Positions 62,111 to 64,000 of a stretch of 64,000 nucleotides of DNA are shown in pieces (position 1 is the first letter of the stretch; every line of letters starts with the position of its first letter). The position numbers and the translations under genes were made by a program. This DNA is from Oscillospiraceae bacterium. GTDB taxonomy: Bacteria > Bacillota > Clostridia > Oscillospirales > CAG-272. The notes under the pieces were generated by a model. It saw only the letters and a list, made by a program, of their open reading frames with translations. It did no database searches and was not told the origin of the DNA. The stretch spans positions 1 through 64,000 of the forward strand of contig SVSI01000003.1 in assembly GCA_015064385.1 (NCBI GenBank), in the 5' to 3' direction.

Positions 62111-63653
62111 AAGGATTCAAAATATCTATCATCTTATCCCAGTCGAAAAGCTCGCCGGGATCGTTTTTGTTTGCATTATATTCGTCGTGACCGACGATAT
62201 GCTCTCTGTCGGTAGGAATATCGTATCTCTCGCAAATATCCGAAACGAGCTCGCCGAGCGCCTCATACTGTGCGTCGGTATATCCGATAAGCGAGGGATC
62301 TATCTTATCGTACTTTGATCCCGACATATATATCGACATATCGCTTTTCGATCCGATGGCGAGTATCTCGATCCCTATCGCAAGCTGATTCATTGAGCCC
62401 GCGTGATACGCTACCCTGTCCTCGGGGACGTAACAGTATATCGTGCCTTCACGGTCGATAATATAGTGTGCGTCAACTCCGCCGTCTATAAATATATCGC
62501 GCACGAGATCCATATTGTAAGGATCGTCAAAGTCTATCATTATCGCGCTTGAAAAGTGGAGCATTACGTATTCGGGAACGCTCGTGCGAGGCAGAGAATA
62601 GCTCTTTGCTATCGGGAAAAGATCGTTTACAGCGCCCTCGTATATTACGTGCTTTGAGGCATCGACCGTGTATTTAAGCTCGATATAGTCGGTCGAAACG
62701 TATCCCTCGCCGCCGTTATACTGTATTCTGTGCCAGCCACCCGAAGTGCCGACGATGGTGACGAGATCACCCTTTTTAAGCTCTCCGATTTTTGGGTGCT
62801 TGCTTCCTGCACCTTGGTGAACGTTGAGTGTGTCGGGGATCACGATTCCATCAACCGTTTCCGCTTTTGGTTCGGGTTCGGGCTCCGGTTCGGGTTCGGG
62901 CTCCGGTTCGGGAGTCGGCTCTACCGTAGGAAGATCATCGGGAGTCGGTGTTGGCTCGGGGATCGGGCTCGGCTGTGTATCGGGAGACGGCAGAGACACC
63001 TCTGTACCGTTATAGGAAAGGGTGAAAAGGACCATGAAAAAGTCCTTGCAGCGTGCAAGATATTCGCGTACGCTGTATTTCAGCTGGTCGTCGTATTTAC
63101 CGAAGGTCGCCGATGCACCGCTAACACTTATTCCGTTTTGCTCGCCGATATACATAGCCCTCGAAAGATGGTATTTTTGCGATACCACGATAGCGCTTTT
63201 AACACCGAAAAGGTCCGCGGCGCGCGACATCGTATCGTATGTAGAAATGCCGCCGTTATCGACAAAAATATCGTCCTGAGGGACCTCTTTTTTTATAAGA
63301 TACTCTTTCATGGCCAACGGCTCGTTGTTATGGCTCTCACTTGGATTTCCGCTTACTATTATCTTTTGTACCTTGCCCGTAAGATAAAGCTCTGCGCCTA
63401 TATCAAGACGGTGTCGGAGCATATCGCACGGCTCGCCGTTTTTGTAAACCGCGCATCCGAGAACGATCGCATACTCGGCATTTTCCATATTGCCGATATC
63501 GCTCGGATCGCTTATCAGATCTTTATATCTTGACGTCATAAAGATATTTATCGCGGCAGAAAAAATAAGTACTCCAACGAGGACAGCCGCGGCGCATAAA
63601 AGTGCAACGCGGCAGAATTTTTTTATCCTACTGTGCTTTTTTACTTCATTCAT
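62109..63653 (-). CDS. SanA/ElyC-like domain fused to SH3 domain and N-acetylmuramoyl-L-alanine amidase
   Basis: A 514-residue three-domain envelope protein with one N-terminal membrane segment (about residues 15-38). Residues about 58-215 form a DUF218 (SanA/YdcF/ElyC) domain with AIVLGCAVYKNGEP, HRLDIGAELYL, VSGNPS and VVSQKYHLSRA. A Pro/Glu-rich linker with a Glu-Pro run follows. An SH3b domain covers about 270-325 (LNVHQGAGSKHPKIGELKKGD). An Amidase_2 domain then runs to the end, with MLHFSSA, GGVDAHYIIDREG, VAYHAGSMNQLAIGIE and GHDEYN. Start ATG follows GGAGGT. It overlaps the upstream gene's end. Confidence 0.88.
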   Translation of the reverse strand: MNEVKKHSRIKKFCRVALLCAAAVLVGVLIFSAAINIFMTSRYKDLISDPSDIGNMENAEYAIVLGCAVYKNGEPCDMLRHRLDIGAELYLTGKVQKIIVSGNPSESHNNEPLAMKEYLIKKEVPQDDIFVDNGGISTYDTMSRAADLFGVKSAIVVSQKYHLSRAMYIGEQNGISVSGASATFGKYDDQLKYSVREYLARCKDFFMVLFTLSYNGTEVSLPSPDTQPSPIPEPTPTPDDLPTVEPTPEPEPEPEPEPEPEPKAETVDGIVIPDTLNVHQGAGSKHPKIGELKKGDLVTIVGTSGGWHRIQYNGGEGYVSTDYIELKYTVDASKHVIYEGAVNDLFPIAKSYSLPRTSVPEYVMLHFSSAIMIDFDDPYNMDLVRDIFIDGGVDAHYIIDREGTIYCYVPEDRVAYHAGSMNQLAIGIEILAIGSKSDMSIYMSGSKYDKIDPSLIGYTDAQYEALGELVSDICERYDIPTDREHIVGHDEYNANKNDPGELFDWDKMIDILNP

Positions 63654-64000
63654 AAATAACCGCACCTCCGATATCGTGTAGCGGAGAATCTGACGTGGAC
63701 ACGAGCTTTACAGAGTGTTTTTTTGCGAAAGCGGACATTTTTTCAAAGTCGGGGTGATCCTCAATTCTTCCAAAGAAAAATACGGTATCACTGCACGTAA
63801 ATGACGCTCCACCGATAAAGCCGTAACTGCATCCTTCGAGCAGTATATTTCCCTCGGATATTTGCAGAACATCCACCCCGTTGTCTCTCGCGGCAGAGGC
63901 AATGCCCTTATCAGCGGTGATTATCGCGTTTTCTTTGAGCTTACACACACTGCATCTTGCATATCCCTGCCTTACGAAGACGTGCTCCGAGCACATTTCT
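63646..64000 (-). CDS. DUF6873-type protein, C-terminal part
   Basis: The gene enters from the right edge, so only the last 118 residues or so are seen. Motifs CSVCKLKENAIITADKGIA, GCSYGFIGGASF and FFFGRIEDHPD resemble the DUF6873 (GME-fold) family of Clostridia. Its function is unknown. Two Cys in CSVC may bind metal. The stop lies within the start region of the amidase fusion, so the two genes are probably co-transcribed. The start is outside the window. Confidence 0.7.
   Translation of the reverse strand, partial: EMCSEHVFVRQGYARCSVCKLKENAIITADKGIASAARDNGVDVLQISEGNILLEGCSYGFIGGASFTCSDTVFFFGRIEDHPDFEKMSAFAKKHSVKLVSTSDSPLHDIGGAVIYE

Overview
The window looks like chromosomal DNA of an anaerobic member of the Bacillota, class Clostridia, probably an uncultured gut lineage. 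This rests on the sepF-yggT-ylmH-divIVA-ileS-lspA gene order, a T-box leader, a glycyl-radical activase, YitT, DUF11 and ThuA proteins, many lipoproteins, strong -35/-10 promoters with a 17-base spacer, and frequent TTG starts after good Shine-Dalgarno sites. The species assignment is inference. I see no phage, plasmid, insertion sequence or CRISPR.

Layout. 1-2351: 3' end of an unknown gene, tRNA-Pro, a CNNM/CorC transporter behind a short-ORF attenuator, and a YhcH protein. 2378-7943: mnmG, an aspartate aminotransferase and asnS on the minus strand, an RNHCP zinc-finger gene, and a minus-strand T-box. 7944-12927: a small membrane protein, then the shikimate genes aroB, aroC, an aroE-aroK fusion and aroQ, split by a tandem palindromic repeat array. 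12928-21161: lipase-like DUF2974, GNAT, GH42 beta-galactosidase, tRNA-Leu, an AT-rich lipoprotein, a glycyl-radical activase, a G5-M23 lipoprotein, tadA. 21200-27264: dapB and dapA, then queA, a beta-helix lipoprotein, YitT and miaA. 27337-36809: a cell-division/envelope operon (HlyD-like adaptor, yggS, sepF, yggT, ylmH, divIVA, ileS, lspA, RluA-type synthase, tatD). 37009-42969: type IIA topoisomerase B subunit, tgt, a small ORF, yebC, argS. 43118-48620: second CNNM/CorC gene with its own leader, DUF11 protein, ABC exporter, radical SAM protein, small conserved protein. 48996-59720: typA, two sialidase-like lipoproteins around pyk, PHP phosphoesterase, ThuA, aconitase-family hydratase. 59721-64000: a hairpin-rich non-coding block, a structured leader and its membrane zinc-ribbon gene, ApbE, a SanA/ElyC-SH3-amidase fusion, and a DUF6873 gene cut by the window edge.

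How the genes fit together. Translation and tRNA modification are prominent (mnmG, miaA, tadA, queA, tgt, asnS, ileS, argS, yebC, typA). Aromatic and lysine/diaminopimelate synthesis are partly covered. Several secreted or cytosolic carbohydrate proteins (GH42, YhcH, sialidase-like, ThuA, beta-helix) suggest glycan use.

The most interesting signals are regulatory. Two unlinked CNNM/CorC genes each have a promoter, a short acidic-start ORF beginning Met-Asp, an intrinsic terminator, and then the transporter start. In the first, the last four sense codons but one of the short ORF form the 5' arm of a 10-bp terminator stem. This fits translation-controlled attenuation, perhaps sensing magnesium. 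Others are a T-box separated from asnS by an antisense gene, a palindromic repeat family at five loci, and a long structured leader ending in a UUCG terminator upstream of a small membrane zinc-ribbon protein.
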